The notes under the pieces: model-generated
What the model saw: only the letters and a program-made list of their open reading frames with translations
Told to the model about the DNA's origin: nothing
The model's database searches: none
Shown: piece after piece, positions 25,596-35,700 of the stretch
How positions within the stretch are numbered: the first letter of the stretch is position 1
How the letters are laid out: each line of letters opens with the position of its first letter
NCBI RefSeq assembly: GCF_003243515.1
Contig: NZ_QFRA01000008.1
Coordinates: 1 to 64,000, forward strand
Source: Corynebacterium kroppenstedtii
Lineage (GTDB): Bacteria; Actinomycetota; Actinomycetes; Mycobacteriales; Mycobacteriaceae
Direction: 5' to 3'
DNA: 64,000 bases
Made by a program: the position numbers and the translations under genes

Positions 25596-26729
25596 GTGAG
25601 TGAGTTCGCTATCGTGACTGATCAAATAGGTGCTACACCATCTATGCCGCGGTCTATTGACGACGTACCAGGCTGTGTCGTCGCGCACCTTAATGAGTTC
25701 TTCATGGCGCGTCAGTCAGCCATGAAAGCCATTTCCCCCGTGGCAGACGAAGCAATGACCGCTCTCACCGATTTCACGATCAACGGTGGCAAACGTATCC
25801 GGCCAACATTTGCCTGGTTGGGGTGGATGGGTTCCTTGCAGTTGACGCTCTCGGACGCAGCAGAACACCCAGAGGCCGACGCTGTTATGCATGCGGTCTC
25901 CTCGTTGGAGCTCTTGCAGTCCTGTGCTCTGATCCACGACGACATTATTGATTCATCGGCAACACGACGCGGAATGCCCACAGTTCATGAGCACTTCAAG
26001 CAGTCGCATTCAGCCCAAGCGTGGCATGGCCGAGGGGAAAACTATGGGAATGCGGTCGCGATTCTCATCGGCGATCTAGCCTTGAGCTGGGCAGATGACA
26101 TGTTTATGGAGGCTGCATTACCTCCAGCCCAGCGCGATCGTGCGTGGCAGCCCTGGCAAGATATGCGCACGGAAGTGGTCTGCGGCCAAATCATGGATGT
26201 CACTGCGGAGGCTCAGGGGGACGGTTCGTTGCGTACAGCAGAGCGGGTCAACCGATATAAGACGGCGGCATACACCGTGGAGCGCCCGCTCCATATTGGG
26301 GCCGCTCTGGCAGGAGCTCCGCAGGATACGGTGACAGCCCTGCGCACTTTTGGACGTGACATTGGTGTGGCGTTCCAGTTACGCGATGACCAGCTAGGCG
26401 TTTTCGGCGACCCCGAGATTACTGGGAAGCCATCAGGGGATGACCTGCGCGAAGGCAAGCGCACCACCTTACTGGCTCTCACGCTGGACAATGTCTCGGA
26501 GTCGGATCGCGAGACGGTGGAATCTAGTTTGGGCCAATCCCTGAGTGAGCAGGACGTTGATCATCTTCGGACGATTATTAAAAAGTCCGGCGCCTATGAC
26601 CGCATAGAAAAGCAGATTGATGACTTAGTGACGTCCGCGGTCCACGCACTCGCCGATGCGCGCTTATCTGACGACGCCCACCGTGCATTGAGGTCGATGG
26701 CTATTTCCTCGACGGAGCGCCGTCGATGA
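25596..26729 (+). CDS. idsA: Polyprenyl diphosphate synthase (GGPP synthase type, IdsA)
   Basis: A trans-prenyltransferase that condenses isopentenyl diphosphate with an allylic diphosphate. The first Asp-rich motif is DDIIDSS (115-121, DDxxD class), after GGKRIRP (64-70). The second is seen in FQLRDDQLGVFGD, followed by GKPSGDDLREGKRT. Length 377 aa, with an N-terminal extension of about 25 residues; start GTG at 25596, though in-frame alternatives exist. It overlaps the next gene by 4 nt. Orthologs in the genus make GGPP, used for carotenoids, menaquinone side chains or polyprenyl carriers. The product length is not readable here. Confidence 0.9.
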   Translation: MSEFAIVTDQIGATPSMPRSIDDVPGCVVAHLNEFFMARQSAMKAISPVADEAMTALTDFTINGGKRIRPTFAWLGWMGSLQLTLSDAAEHPEADAVMHAVSSLELLQSCALIHDDIIDSSATRRGMPTVHEHFKQSHSAQAWHGRGENYGNAVAILIGDLALSWADDMFMEAALPPAQRDRAWQPWQDMRTEVVCGQIMDVTAEAQGDGSLRTAERVNRYKTAAYTVERPLHIGAALAGAPQDTVTALRTFGRDIGVAFQLRDDQLGVFGDPEITGKPSGDDLREGKRTTLLALTLDNVSESDRETVESSLGQSLSEQDVDHLRTIIKKSGAYDRIEKQIDDLVTSAVHALADARLSDDAHRALRSMAISSTERRR

Positions 26730-28462
26730 GCACATCGTTTCTTTCTCATTACTTGTCGACGCCCCGGTGCGCGGTATCAGGCCGAACAGACCGTGTTGTT
26801 GTGGTGGGAGCTGGGTTGTCTGGCCTGGCTGCGGCGGTGTTGCTGGCTGGTTCCGGGCGTTCAGTAACGGTGATCGAGAAGGCGGACCACGTGGGCGGTC
26901 GCGCCGCAACCGAGACGATCTCTACTCCCCTGGGAGATGTCCGCGTCGATACGGGCGCGACGGTGGTCACGATGCCGTGGCTCGTCGATGAGATTCTGGC
27001 ATCGGTGGGACTGTCGACGGGTGACCTCGCGCCTGACTTTTCATATCAGCGTTTGTCCCCGGCGTATCATGCATTGTTTTCATCGGGCCGGCATCTGGAC
27101 GTCTTCGCTGAGGGAGCTGCTGATCAAGATACTCAGGAGACTACTGGCCGGGGCGAAAGCCGGCTGGATGCCGAGATTCGTCGGTTTGCCCGGAACAAGT
27201 TTGACGACACACACTGCCCCAGCAGCAACGCTAACCGCGATGAGTTCGCTGAATCCCGTGTGACGGGCGTGCGGGGATATCGCCTGTGGGCAGAGTCAAT
27301 ATTCGAGGCGTGCTCTTCGCATTTGATGAACGCCGATTTCGATTCCGTGTGGGACCTTGTTCGCACCCGTGAATCAGCACTGAGCTTGGCGCGAGTTATG
27401 CGTCGTGGCGGTTTCGGTTCCTTAGGTCGAGCAGCCGATCGCTATATTTCCGATGATGAACTTCGGAAGGTGTTTTCTTTCCAGGCGCTGTACGCAGGGG
27501 TCCCGCCCAAGAAGGCCCGCGCTGTGTACGCAACAATTTCCCATATGGATACCGGGATGGGGGTCTTTTATCCCACTCATGGACCGCACGGGTCGGGGGT
27601 CGGCGCCCTGTGCGACATTCTCGCCGCAGCACTCAAACAGTCGGGTGGCGAGCTCATGCTCAACACGCAGGTCACCTCATTGAGCCGTGCCTCTCACGGA
27701 GCCGGATCCTCCAGAACCAATCCCGACAGAATTCACGTGGTCGAGACCACCCAAGGACCGTTACCTGCCGACGTCGTTATTACGACATGCGACATCCCTG
27801 AGCTCGACGCCATCTCGGGCCGCCAGGGCCGACGGACAATGAGATGGTCCCCTTCCGCATTCGTGATGCACGGAGCAATCCCCCGTGAGGTAACACGCCA
27901 CTGGCCTGGTGGACACCACACCATTTCTTTCGGGAAAGAGTGGGATCGTACATTTTCGGAGATCACCGCTCCTCATGGCCGTGGCCGCCTGATGTCCGAT
28001 CCTTCGCTCTTAATTACCCGCGCTGCCTGTTCAGCGCCGGATTTAGTCTCGACGTCGACGACGTCGCCTCATGTTCCTATCGAACCGGTCAGTGTTTTGG
28101 CACCGTGCCCCAACACCGAATCAGCCCACATTAACTGGACGTCATTAGCCGCTGCTTATCAGGAGAATCTCCTATCCGTCCTGGAGAACCGCGGCTTCGA
28201 GGGCATCCGTAAGTCATTCGCCGTCGGGAAAGTGGATACACCCGACACATGGTCTGCACTCGGGTTGGGCGCAGGAACTCCTTTTGCCCCCGCTCATCTT
28301 TTCCGGCAGACGGGGCCATTCCGGTTCCGCAACTTCCCCGTGCGTTCGTTCTCTAACCTGATTCACGCTGGTTCAAGTACGACGCCTGGCGTTGGGGTCC
28401 CCACTGTTATCCTTTCAGGAGCGCTTGCAGCTGCTCGGATAACGCGAGGTGATCATCCATGA
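26726..28462 (+). CDS. CrtI-like FAD-dependent oxidoreductase (phytoene desaturase family)
   Basis: An FAD flavoprotein of the phytoene desaturase/NAD(P)-binding amine-oxidase type. The dinucleotide-binding motif VVVVGAGLSGLAAAVLL is at residues 23-39, with IEKADHVGGRAATE completing it. The mid-region has AGVPPKKARAVYATISHMD and the end has the family's GVGVPTVILSGALAAARI. Length 578 aa, slightly longer than bacterial CrtI (about 500) because of an insert around residues 125-165. ATGA overlaps join it to idsA and to mptA. No phytoene synthase lies in the window, so a carotenoid substrate is not proven; polyprenyl or other lipid reduction or desaturation is also possible. Confidence 0.8.
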   Translation: MSTSFLSHYLSTPRCAVSGRTDRVVVVGAGLSGLAAAVLLAGSGRSVTVIEKADHVGGRAATETISTPLGDVRVDTGATVVTMPWLVDEILASVGLSTGDLAPDFSYQRLSPAYHALFSSGRHLDVFAEGAADQDTQETTGRGESRLDAEIRRFARNKFDDTHCPSSNANRDEFAESRVTGVRGYRLWAESIFEACSSHLMNADFDSVWDLVRTRESALSLARVMRRGGFGSLGRAADRYISDDELRKVFSFQALYAGVPPKKARAVYATISHMDTGMGVFYPTHGPHGSGVGALCDILAAALKQSGGELMLNTQVTSLSRASHGAGSSRTNPDRIHVVETTQGPLPADVVITTCDIPELDAISGRQGRRTMRWSPSAFVMHGAIPREVTRHWPGGHHTISFGKEWDRTFSEITAPHGRGRLMSDPSLLITRAACSAPDLVSTSTTSPHVPIEPVSVLAPCPNTESAHINWTSLAAAYQENLLSVLENRGFEGIRKSFAVGKVDTPDTWSALGLGAGTPFAPAHLFRQTGPFRFRNFPVRSFSNLIHAGSSTTPGVGVPTVILSGALAAARITRGDHP

Positions 28463-29982
28463 GCACCCCTTCACGCACGAACCCACTGCGTCGACCACTG
28501 TGGTTGGGGACGGTCGCGTCGATACTTCTGATGGTGTCGTCATGGAGTTCCGGAGCTCAGCGCACCCGTGGGGGAATCATCCGGATGCTCAATCTGGACT
28601 GGATCATGTACGGCCATGTCAAGAACATTGGCTTCATCTTGTCCTGGGTCGCGCTGGGACTGCTGCTGTACTGCTGGTGCCTGTGGGGTCGAATTGTTTA
28701 TCACGAAAAGACCGCCATCCGTGAATCGGTAAAGACGCTGGTGGGGTGGATAGTTCCTCTTCTCTTCGCTTCCCCGATGTACTCGCGCGATGTCTATTCC
28801 TACCTGGTCCAGGGAGCAATGGTCCGCGATGGATTCGATCCCTATAAAGATGGAGCCGCCGTCAATCCCGGCCCGATGCTGCTGGAAGTCAGCCCAGATT
28901 GGAGAAACACCACCACCCCATACGGGCCACTTCATTTATGGATCGGCGACGGAATAACAACCCTGGTCGGATCGAATATCACCATCGGCGTTTTTCTCTA
29001 CAAATTCATCTCCGTCGCAGGATATGCCGCTATTGCTTGGGCAGTGATATCGATTGCCCGGCATATCGGCGGGAATCCCGCGGTGGCCCTCTGGCTCGGT
29101 GTTGCCAACCCAGTTGTCTTCCTCCATCTCGTGGGAGGCATGCACAATGAATCGGTCATGGTTGCCTTTTCCTGCCTTGGGCTGGTTCTGGCTTTACGAC
29201 GCCACCCACTGTGGGGTGCGCTGTTCATCGGCATCGGTTTTTCTCTGAAGGCGACGGCCCTCGTAACCCTCCCCTTCCTCATCTGGATTGCGATGCGACA
29301 ACGAGGAATTACCCCCTCCACATGGTCACTCCACGACCCCCGGCGAACATTGGCGTCGCTGAAGAAAGCCATCCCCGCATTCGTGTTCTACGGAATCACA
29401 ACTGTGCTGATCGTCTGCACGGTATTGACCCCCATTACGTATGCCTCGGGGAGCTCGTGGGGCTGGGTGTCTCAGCTCAGCGGGAATACGAAGGTCATCA
29501 ACCTCTTAGCGCTCCCCAGCTTCCTGGCCCAGTTCACGGCCGCTTTCGCAGCCTCGTTCTTCCCCGGCGCGACATTCAACTCCGTGCTGTCGACCTACCG
29601 GAGTATCTCGATGATCATCATGGTTGTACTCCTGATCGTGGTCTGGTGGCGATTCCGACAGACTCCGCGCCGGGCCATTGAGGGCGCAGCATGGGCGTAC
29701 TTAATTACGTGCATCTTTAATGCCGTTACGCTGCCGTGGTATTACGCTGCTGGCGTCGTTCTTGTCGGTACGTTCCGGCCATCACCACGGGTTACACACT
29801 TCACTGTTATTGCCTCGCTCATCGTGGCGGGATCCTTCACCGGGTCTGGCAACAATTGGTTGTACAGATGGTCCTGGATGTGGATCGTGATAACGGTCGC
29901 CTTCGTTCTTTATTTCGCCGTGTTCCGAGGGGACGAATCAAAAACCCATCGCTTGGGCACGACGCATGACCTCGCGAGCTAG
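28459..29982 (+). CDS. mptA: Polyprenyl-phosphomannose-dependent alpha-(1,6)-mannosyltransferase MptA
   Basis: MptA (Rv2174 homolog) extends the alpha-1,6-mannan core of lipomannan on the outer face of the membrane, using polyprenyl-phosphate mannose. It is a GT-C enzyme with about 12-13 membrane segments. The first periplasmic loop contains MYSRDVYSYLVQGAMVRDG, the acidic GT-C motif, and then DPYKDG and TPYGPLHLW. NPVVFLHLVGGMHNESVMV is also typical. Length 507 aa. Position next to idsA and before the Rv2175c/pknL pair matches M. tuberculosis, which favours MptA over the paralog MptB. Its last 45 bp overlap the convergent downstream gene. Confidence 0.85.
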   Translation: MSTPSRTNPLRRPLWLGTVASILLMVSSWSSGAQRTRGGIIRMLNLDWIMYGHVKNIGFILSWVALGLLLYCWCLWGRIVYHEKTAIRESVKTLVGWIVPLLFASPMYSRDVYSYLVQGAMVRDGFDPYKDGAAVNPGPMLLEVSPDWRNTTTPYGPLHLWIGDGITTLVGSNITIGVFLYKFISVAGYAAIAWAVISIARHIGGNPAVALWLGVANPVVFLHLVGGMHNESVMVAFSCLGLVLALRRHPLWGALFIGIGFSLKATALVTLPFLIWIAMRQRGITPSTWSLHDPRRTLASLKKAIPAFVFYGITTVLIVCTVLTPITYASGSSWGWVSQLSGNTKVINLLALPSFLAQFTAAFAASFFPGATFNSVLSTYRSISMIIMVVLLIVVWWRFRQTPRRAIEGAAWAYLITCIFNAVTLPWYYAAGVVLVGTFRPSPRVTHFTVIASLIVAGSFTGSGNNWLYRWSWMWIVITVAFVLYFAVFRGDESKTHRLGTTHDLAS

Positions 29983-30339
29983 GTGACCATGAAGTGCGTC
30001 GATAGGCCGTCCCGGCAGGGTGTCGTCGTCGGTAAACAGGTAGTTCAGTATCTCATCATTGGAGTACCCGCCGTCGGACATGAGAGCAATGAGACCGGGG
30101 ACGTGCTTATTGATAGTTATGCGCCCACCGGGCTCGGGGTGGCCCTCGTCGTTAAGCCCGTTAAAGAATCGGGCTGGGATTTGCCGCTGGTGATCACGGT
30201 CAATCGCGATAAGCTGGCCTTTATTAATAAGATCCCGAACCCGGCTGACGGGCTGGTGGAGATAGTCCGCAACCTCTGCGATCGGGAGGACGATTTCGCT
30301 GGCGGATAGGACATCGGGAGTTCTTGAGTTACTCTTCAC
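29938..30339 (-). CDS. Rv2175c-like winged-helix DNA-binding protein
   Basis: A 133-residue homolog of Rv2175c, a DNA-binding protein phosphorylated by PknL in M. tuberculosis. The N-terminal helix-turn-helix is readable as IAEVADYLHQPVSRVRDLIN, followed by GQLIAIDRDHQRQIPARFF. The C-terminal half has GGYSNDEILNYLFTDDDTLPGRPIDAL. It is divergent from pknL with an 88-bp gap, and its 3' end runs 45 bp into mptA on the opposite strand. A Thr near the N terminus is the phospho-site in the mycobacterial protein; the only early Thr here is in SNSRTPDV. The regulated genes are unknown. Confidence 0.82.
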   Translation of the reverse strand: MKSNSRTPDVLSASEIVLPIAEVADYLHQPVSRVRDLINKGQLIAIDRDHQRQIPARFFNGLNDEGHPEPGGRITINKHVPGLIALMSDGGYSNDEILNYLFTDDDTLPGRPIDALHGHLAREVMRRAQAMGF

Positions 30340-30427
30340 GGTTTATACCGTAGCTGACAATCCCTAGTAATTTGGTGAGTGGAAAGCATCGGGCCGACAC
30401 AACGGGCTAAGAGAGGACAACGACCAC

Positions 30428-32590
30428 GTGCCTACATTGAGCCATGGAGATCTGGTTGACCGCCGTTATCGCGTGCAATCACTTATCGCTCGTGGCGGGA
30501 TGGCCGCGATTTATCGGGGCATTGATGAACGTCTCGATCGACCAGTGGCGCTCAAAATTCTTGATGATCGTTTTGCTCACAATGATCAGTTCCGCACCCG
30601 GTTCGAGCGAGAAGCGCGAGCTGCGGCACGGTTGTCCCATCCATCGCTCGTTAATGTGTTTGACCAGGGTGACGATGGCACGAGTGTGTTCCTTGCCATG
30701 GAGTTGGTCGACGGTGGCACCTTGCGCGAACTCTTGCGTGAGCGTGGCCCGATGCCCCCTCATGCGGCGACAGCTGTCATGGAACCGGTCTTGACTGCCC
30801 TCGGGTTAGCACATTCTGCTGGGCTAATTCACCGGGATGTGAAGCCCGAAAATATCCTGATTAGCGACGATCACCAGGTGAAGCTTGCTGATTTTGGGCT
30901 GGTTCGAGCGACGGCTGAATCCTCCTTGACGACGACGTCCGTGATGATGGGGACTGTGGCCTACTTGTCCCCGGAACAAGTGCGGGGCGGGAGCGTCGAT
31001 GGCCGAAGCGATGTCTATTCGGCGGGTATTGTCCTCTACGAACTTCTGACGGGGACGACACCTTTCCATGGCGATACATCGCTGGCCACGGCCTATATGC
31101 GTCTTGATCACCCTGTGCCTCCTGCCTCTGAGGCCATTGATGGCGTTCCGGCGGAGTTTGACCAGCTAATATCCAGGGCCACCGCTCTAGCCCCTGAGGA
31201 TCGTTTTGCTGATGGATCGGAGTTTCGCACGGCGGTCATGCAGGTTGCCGACGAACTCCGGCTCCCCTTGTCGTCATTCCGTGTTCCGGTTCCGATCGAT
31301 TCTGCGTCGCACCGGTCTCGGGACGCGGCTCGGGAGGCTGAATCAGCGCAAACATCCAACGGTGGGGATAGTGGCGCGAGGCAGAATATCCCTCAGAGCG
31401 CCCCTGACGATGAGGGAAAAACGGCCATCGTCGGAAATGTAGGAAATGCCACCCCACCCAGGGACACGGTTGACCAAGAGGGTTATGCGGGCACCGATTG
31501 CTCGACGGCAGTGTTGTTTCCGGATTACGAGCCGAACCGGTCAACCGGTGATATAGCCTCCACGCGGATTGATTTTCCGGAACGGCAGCCGGCGGAACCG
31601 GAGCCTCCCCATGTAGCCTCGTCGTCGGGAGGAACTGCGACGACTCCGGGGGCAACTGCTAGTCACCGCACGTCCGTGGCGCATGACAAACCCCAGGTGG
31701 GAAATCACTCACGCCTTGGCTGTGCTTTATGGACCATTGTCGCGCTCATCCTCGTCGGCGCGGTCAGTCTTGGAGCGTGGTGGCTGGGATCCGGCCGGTA
31801 TGGAGAGATTCCGTCGGTGACTGGCTCTGACGTTTCAACTGCGCATCACGAAATCACTGAGGCGGGTTTTGAGGTCACTGAAAAGACGGAATATTCCAAT
31901 ACCGTTCCCTCGAAGACGGTTGCGGCGTCGTCACCTCATGCCGGCAAGCGAGTAACAAAGGGAACGACCGTGACATTGACCGTCTCTGCGGGTCGTCCGA
32001 CGGTTCCGGAGATTCCAGCAGACCGGTCAGTGGAGGCCTACACACGGGCTCTCTCTGAGCGGACGTTGTCTACGAAGACAACGAAGTCTGACTATTCTTC
32101 TAACGTCCCGGAGGGGCAACTTCTTTCCGTCTCCCCTGCTCCGGGGAGCACGGTCGGTGCGCGCTCTTCGGTAACGCTCACTGTTAGTAAAGGCCCTAAG
32201 CCTGTTTCCATCCCCGATGTCTCAGGAAAATCCGAAGATGATGCGCGGCATGAACTAGAGAAGGCAGGTCTTCATGTCGGTGACGTCTCAACGGACGACT
32301 CGGCAACCGACCTCCGACAGCGGGGCAAGGTAACTCGCACCGAACCTGGTGAAGGAACGGAAGTCAACGAGGGCTCGACGGTCAACCTCTTTGTTGCCCC
32401 GGATGTTGCGGTTCCACAGTTGATTGGTTCTACGGTCAAGGAAGCTCACGCAAAGGCAGAGAAAGCTGGGTTGGAGATCGACGCTGGCGATGCGAAGAGC
32501 AATGACCGTGTTCTGGTCCAAAATCCCTTGCCGGGTTTTTCTGCTGAGCGTGACTCGGTGATCACTGTCAAAACTGTGAAGACTCTCTAG
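30428..32590 (+). CDS. pknL: Serine/threonine protein kinase PknL with PASTA repeats
   Basis: A transmembrane Hanks-type kinase. The kinase domain spans about residues 12-275: Gly loop IARGGMAAIYRG, catalytic Lys43 in VALKILD, HRDVKPEN at 135-142, DFG at 155-157 and MGTVAYLSPEQ in the activation segment. A disordered Ser/Pro/Gly region follows to about 428, one membrane segment (about 430-452), then four extracellular PASTA repeats (about 458-720), the last ending at the C terminus. PASTA repeats bind muropeptides or lipid II in related kinases. Mycobacterial PknL lacks this ectodomain as I recall; corynebacterial PknL has it. GTG start with GAGAGGA upstream. Confidence 0.93.
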   Translation: MPTLSHGDLVDRRYRVQSLIARGGMAAIYRGIDERLDRPVALKILDDRFAHNDQFRTRFEREARAAARLSHPSLVNVFDQGDDGTSVFLAMELVDGGTLRELLRERGPMPPHAATAVMEPVLTALGLAHSAGLIHRDVKPENILISDDHQVKLADFGLVRATAESSLTTTSVMMGTVAYLSPEQVRGGSVDGRSDVYSAGIVLYELLTGTTPFHGDTSLATAYMRLDHPVPPASEAIDGVPAEFDQLISRATALAPEDRFADGSEFRTAVMQVADELRLPLSSFRVPVPIDSASHRSRDAAREAESAQTSNGGDSGARQNIPQSAPDDEGKTAIVGNVGNATPPRDTVDQEGYAGTDCSTAVLFPDYEPNRSTGDIASTRIDFPERQPAEPEPPHVASSSGGTATTPGATASHRTSVAHDKPQVGNHSRLGCALWTIVALILVGAVSLGAWWLGSGRYGEIPSVTGSDVSTAHHEITEAGFEVTEKTEYSNTVPSKTVAASSPHAGKRVTKGTTVTLTVSAGRPTVPEIPADRSVEAYTRALSERTLSTKTTKSDYSSNVPEGQLLSVSPAPGSTVGARSSVTLTVSKGPKPVSIPDVSGKSEDDARHELEKAGLHVGDVSTDDSATDLRQRGKVTRTEPGEGTEVNEGSTVNLFVAPDVAVPQLIGSTVKEAHAKAEKAGLEIDAGDAKSNDRVLVQNPLPGFSAERDSVITVKTVKTL

Positions 32591-32711
32591 TCAGATGAGC
32601 TCGAGCTTGTCCATGTTCTCGAGTACTATATCCACGTCTTTGTGATCATTTTCAGCGCAGCACACCGCGTGCCTACGCGTTATAGCTTCTTGTCATGAAA
32701 AGGGCTTTCGT

Positions 32712-35700
32712 GTGTCCCACCATTTAGACTCCGCTTCGACGTCGGCACGTTCTGAGTTTTCCGCGTCTTCCGAAAAAGACCAGCCATCACAGTCAACGCA
32801 AACAGACCCTGCTGAGGCCGCCGCGCCCACATCCCCGTTGAGTGAAGCAACGTTGAACGACTCAACGTCGGATGAATCACACGCCGACGACGGTGCCTCC
32901 TCGGACACCGTCTCGGAGACAGTGGCAGCTAACGGCAGCGTGAGAGTTACAGCAGCAACGGAGGCTGGCGAGACCTCGCGTCGGAAGTGGGACCGGAAAG
33001 CTCTCATCATCGCCGGAGCCCTGACTGCTGCATTTGTGATAACCCGAGCCGTGATGTGGTGGCTCGACCACCACATCGGTGACTACTGGATGATCGACAC
33101 CCCGGTAGATTATTACTTCAAAGGCCTCGACGACCCAGGTTCCGGGGCCATGCAAGAGTACCCCGTACCGGTCATGTGGATGGTCACCGTCTTGAAGTGG
33201 CTGACCATGATCTTCTCCTCCACCGACAAGATCACGGTATCCATCTGGATGTTATTAGTCGTTGACGTCGGGTTTTTTACATGGCTTACCGCCAGTCGAC
33301 GCTGGTGGGGCGCCGGGTTCTGGGTTCTCTTCGGGCTATTCTTCGGGCCTTTACTGTGGACCCGCTGGGATATAGTCCCCGCTGTGCTCGTAGCCGCTAC
33401 ACTGGTCACGCTTGTTCGACACCCGAAGGTCTCAGGTATCCTCTTGGGGTGCGCGACCATGATCAAACTGTGGCCGGCAATCATCGGCACAGCACTCGTC
33501 GGCTGGCGGAGAAGCCGACAGACATGGCAACGTATCGCGTCGTTCGCAGTCACGTGCGTCGTCATTGCAGCCCTGTCCGTATGGGGGCATGGTTTCCACC
33601 GCATCACGTCGGTGTTCAATTACCAAGGTGATCGTGGTCTCCAAATTGAATCCATTCCCGCAACTGGTGTCATGTGGGCTGCCCACCATGGTGAAGACGC
33701 ACTGAGCATTTCATATGCGGCATCACAATCGTTTGAGGTGTTCGGCCCGTCGGTGTCTCGATGGGAGACGTTCTCGACGATCCTGACCGTCATTATGGTC
33801 CTCGTCTGTGTCTACCTGTGCATCTCCGCGTTAATCGGAGCGAATGGTTTCCGACGCATGTTCCCTCGCGCCGCGGACAGTGCATTGACACCGCCCCAAC
33901 AACGCATGCTTGTCATTGAGAAAACGACCGACAATGGCTGGTCAGCGCGTCGCTCAGCATGGTTGGCGCTGATCATCATCGGGGCCGTGCTGATCTCAAA
34001 CAAGGTGATGTCTACGCAATACGTTGTGTGGTGGGCTGCTCCCCTCGCCGTGTGCCTTGATTCAGTTCATGGCAGTCCGGCGTCGGCAAGCAAACAATCA
34101 GCATGGAGTCTACGGATAGCTGGTGGCCTCATGCTGGTCATCGGCGGTTTATCGCAGTGGATCTATCCCATCGCCTATAACTCGATAATCAGCAACGACG
34201 ACAACCCTTCGGTCATGATTCTGGTTGTCCGTAACCTGCTGATCATCGCGGTTTTCCTCATCCTGGTGGTTGGTTTCGCTAAAGAGCCTTCTGTCCGTCT
34301 TGTTCGTCTTCGCGATATCTCCGACATGGTTCACCGACGGTACGCCCGCGGACAGTGGCGGAACATCACCATCGAACGCACGCCTATGTCCCGGCGATAT
34401 CACGGGAAACATCGACTGCGTCGGCTTGTTATCACTTCCCGTAAACCAAACCGGGTCAATTCGGACGACGACGAGGTAGCGCGCATTGAGTCCGACGACT
34501 CGGCACAAACTGCTCATGAGAATGTAGATAAAGATACGTCGACGGCTGTTGCTACCGAAGCAGATATACGTGCAGATACGGCCACTGCTACAGAAACGAC
34601 GCAGCACGTGGACGAAGCAGAACCTGATACGCCGTCGGTCGGCGACGAAGCCGCTACCGATGAAGGAGCCACGGACGAAGAGGCCGCGGCCGAAGACGAG
34701 GAGGAATCGCAGAAGTCATCGCGACCGCGTGCGTGGCAGGGTGTTGGCCAGCGTATTCTTAATTCCGAGCTCACAGGTGTGTGCCTGATCGCGGTGGGGG
34801 TCTATGCGTTAGTGCAGACCATCGTGGGTATCGCATTGGCCTACAACGCAAAGCTATTTAATTCGACTTTCTCGGACCAGATTCAATCATGGGATGCCCA
34901 ATGGTTCACGAGAATTGCTGAATTCGGTTACCGTGGGGGCGAAGCGATTGACGGGAACCCGCCCGAATTCCGCACAGTTGCTTTTCTTCCCGGAACACCA
35001 TGGTTACTACGAGCCACCCACGCCATAACCGGATTGGATTGGGCCGCGGCTAGCTTGCTGATGAACGCCATCATCGGCGCCATCGCCACATGTTTACTCG
35101 CCACTATCATCCGTAAATTCACCAGCTCACTACTTGCAGTGGTGCTCGCTGTGGCGGTCTTCGCTGGGTTCCCGATGTCAGTGACGTACATGATGGCGTA
35201 CTCGGAGGCACTCTTCGCGCTCTGCACGTTCCTGTTCATCCTCGGCTACTTGAACAAGGACTTCCCCCTCGCTGCGACAGAGGTGTTCATGGCCTGCCTC
35301 GTCAGAATGACCGGGTATGACCTTGCAATTGCATTCGCAATCGGGGTTTTGCTGCATCATCGCCGCAATGTGCGCGCATGGATTTGTGTTGCCATCGCTC
35401 CCCTGGGCGGAGCTATTTACATGCTGTGGGCAGATCATCTTGCGCGGGACACGGGCGGCTACTTTGCCGTTCAAGAGGACGGTTGGGGAACACAATTCGA
35501 TATCGGGAAGACCACACTTCATGATCTGCCGAGGCAGATTTTCGCCCTCGAGGGTGTTGTCCCACTGTGGGGTTCGCTAGCGATCCTGGGCACGCTCACC
35601 CTAACCATTGTGGGGATTGTTAGGCGTTTCCCTTTCATGATGTGGCTCTGTGGCACAGGGGTGGGCCTCAATGTGATTCTGTCGTCGGGGTACTTCCACT

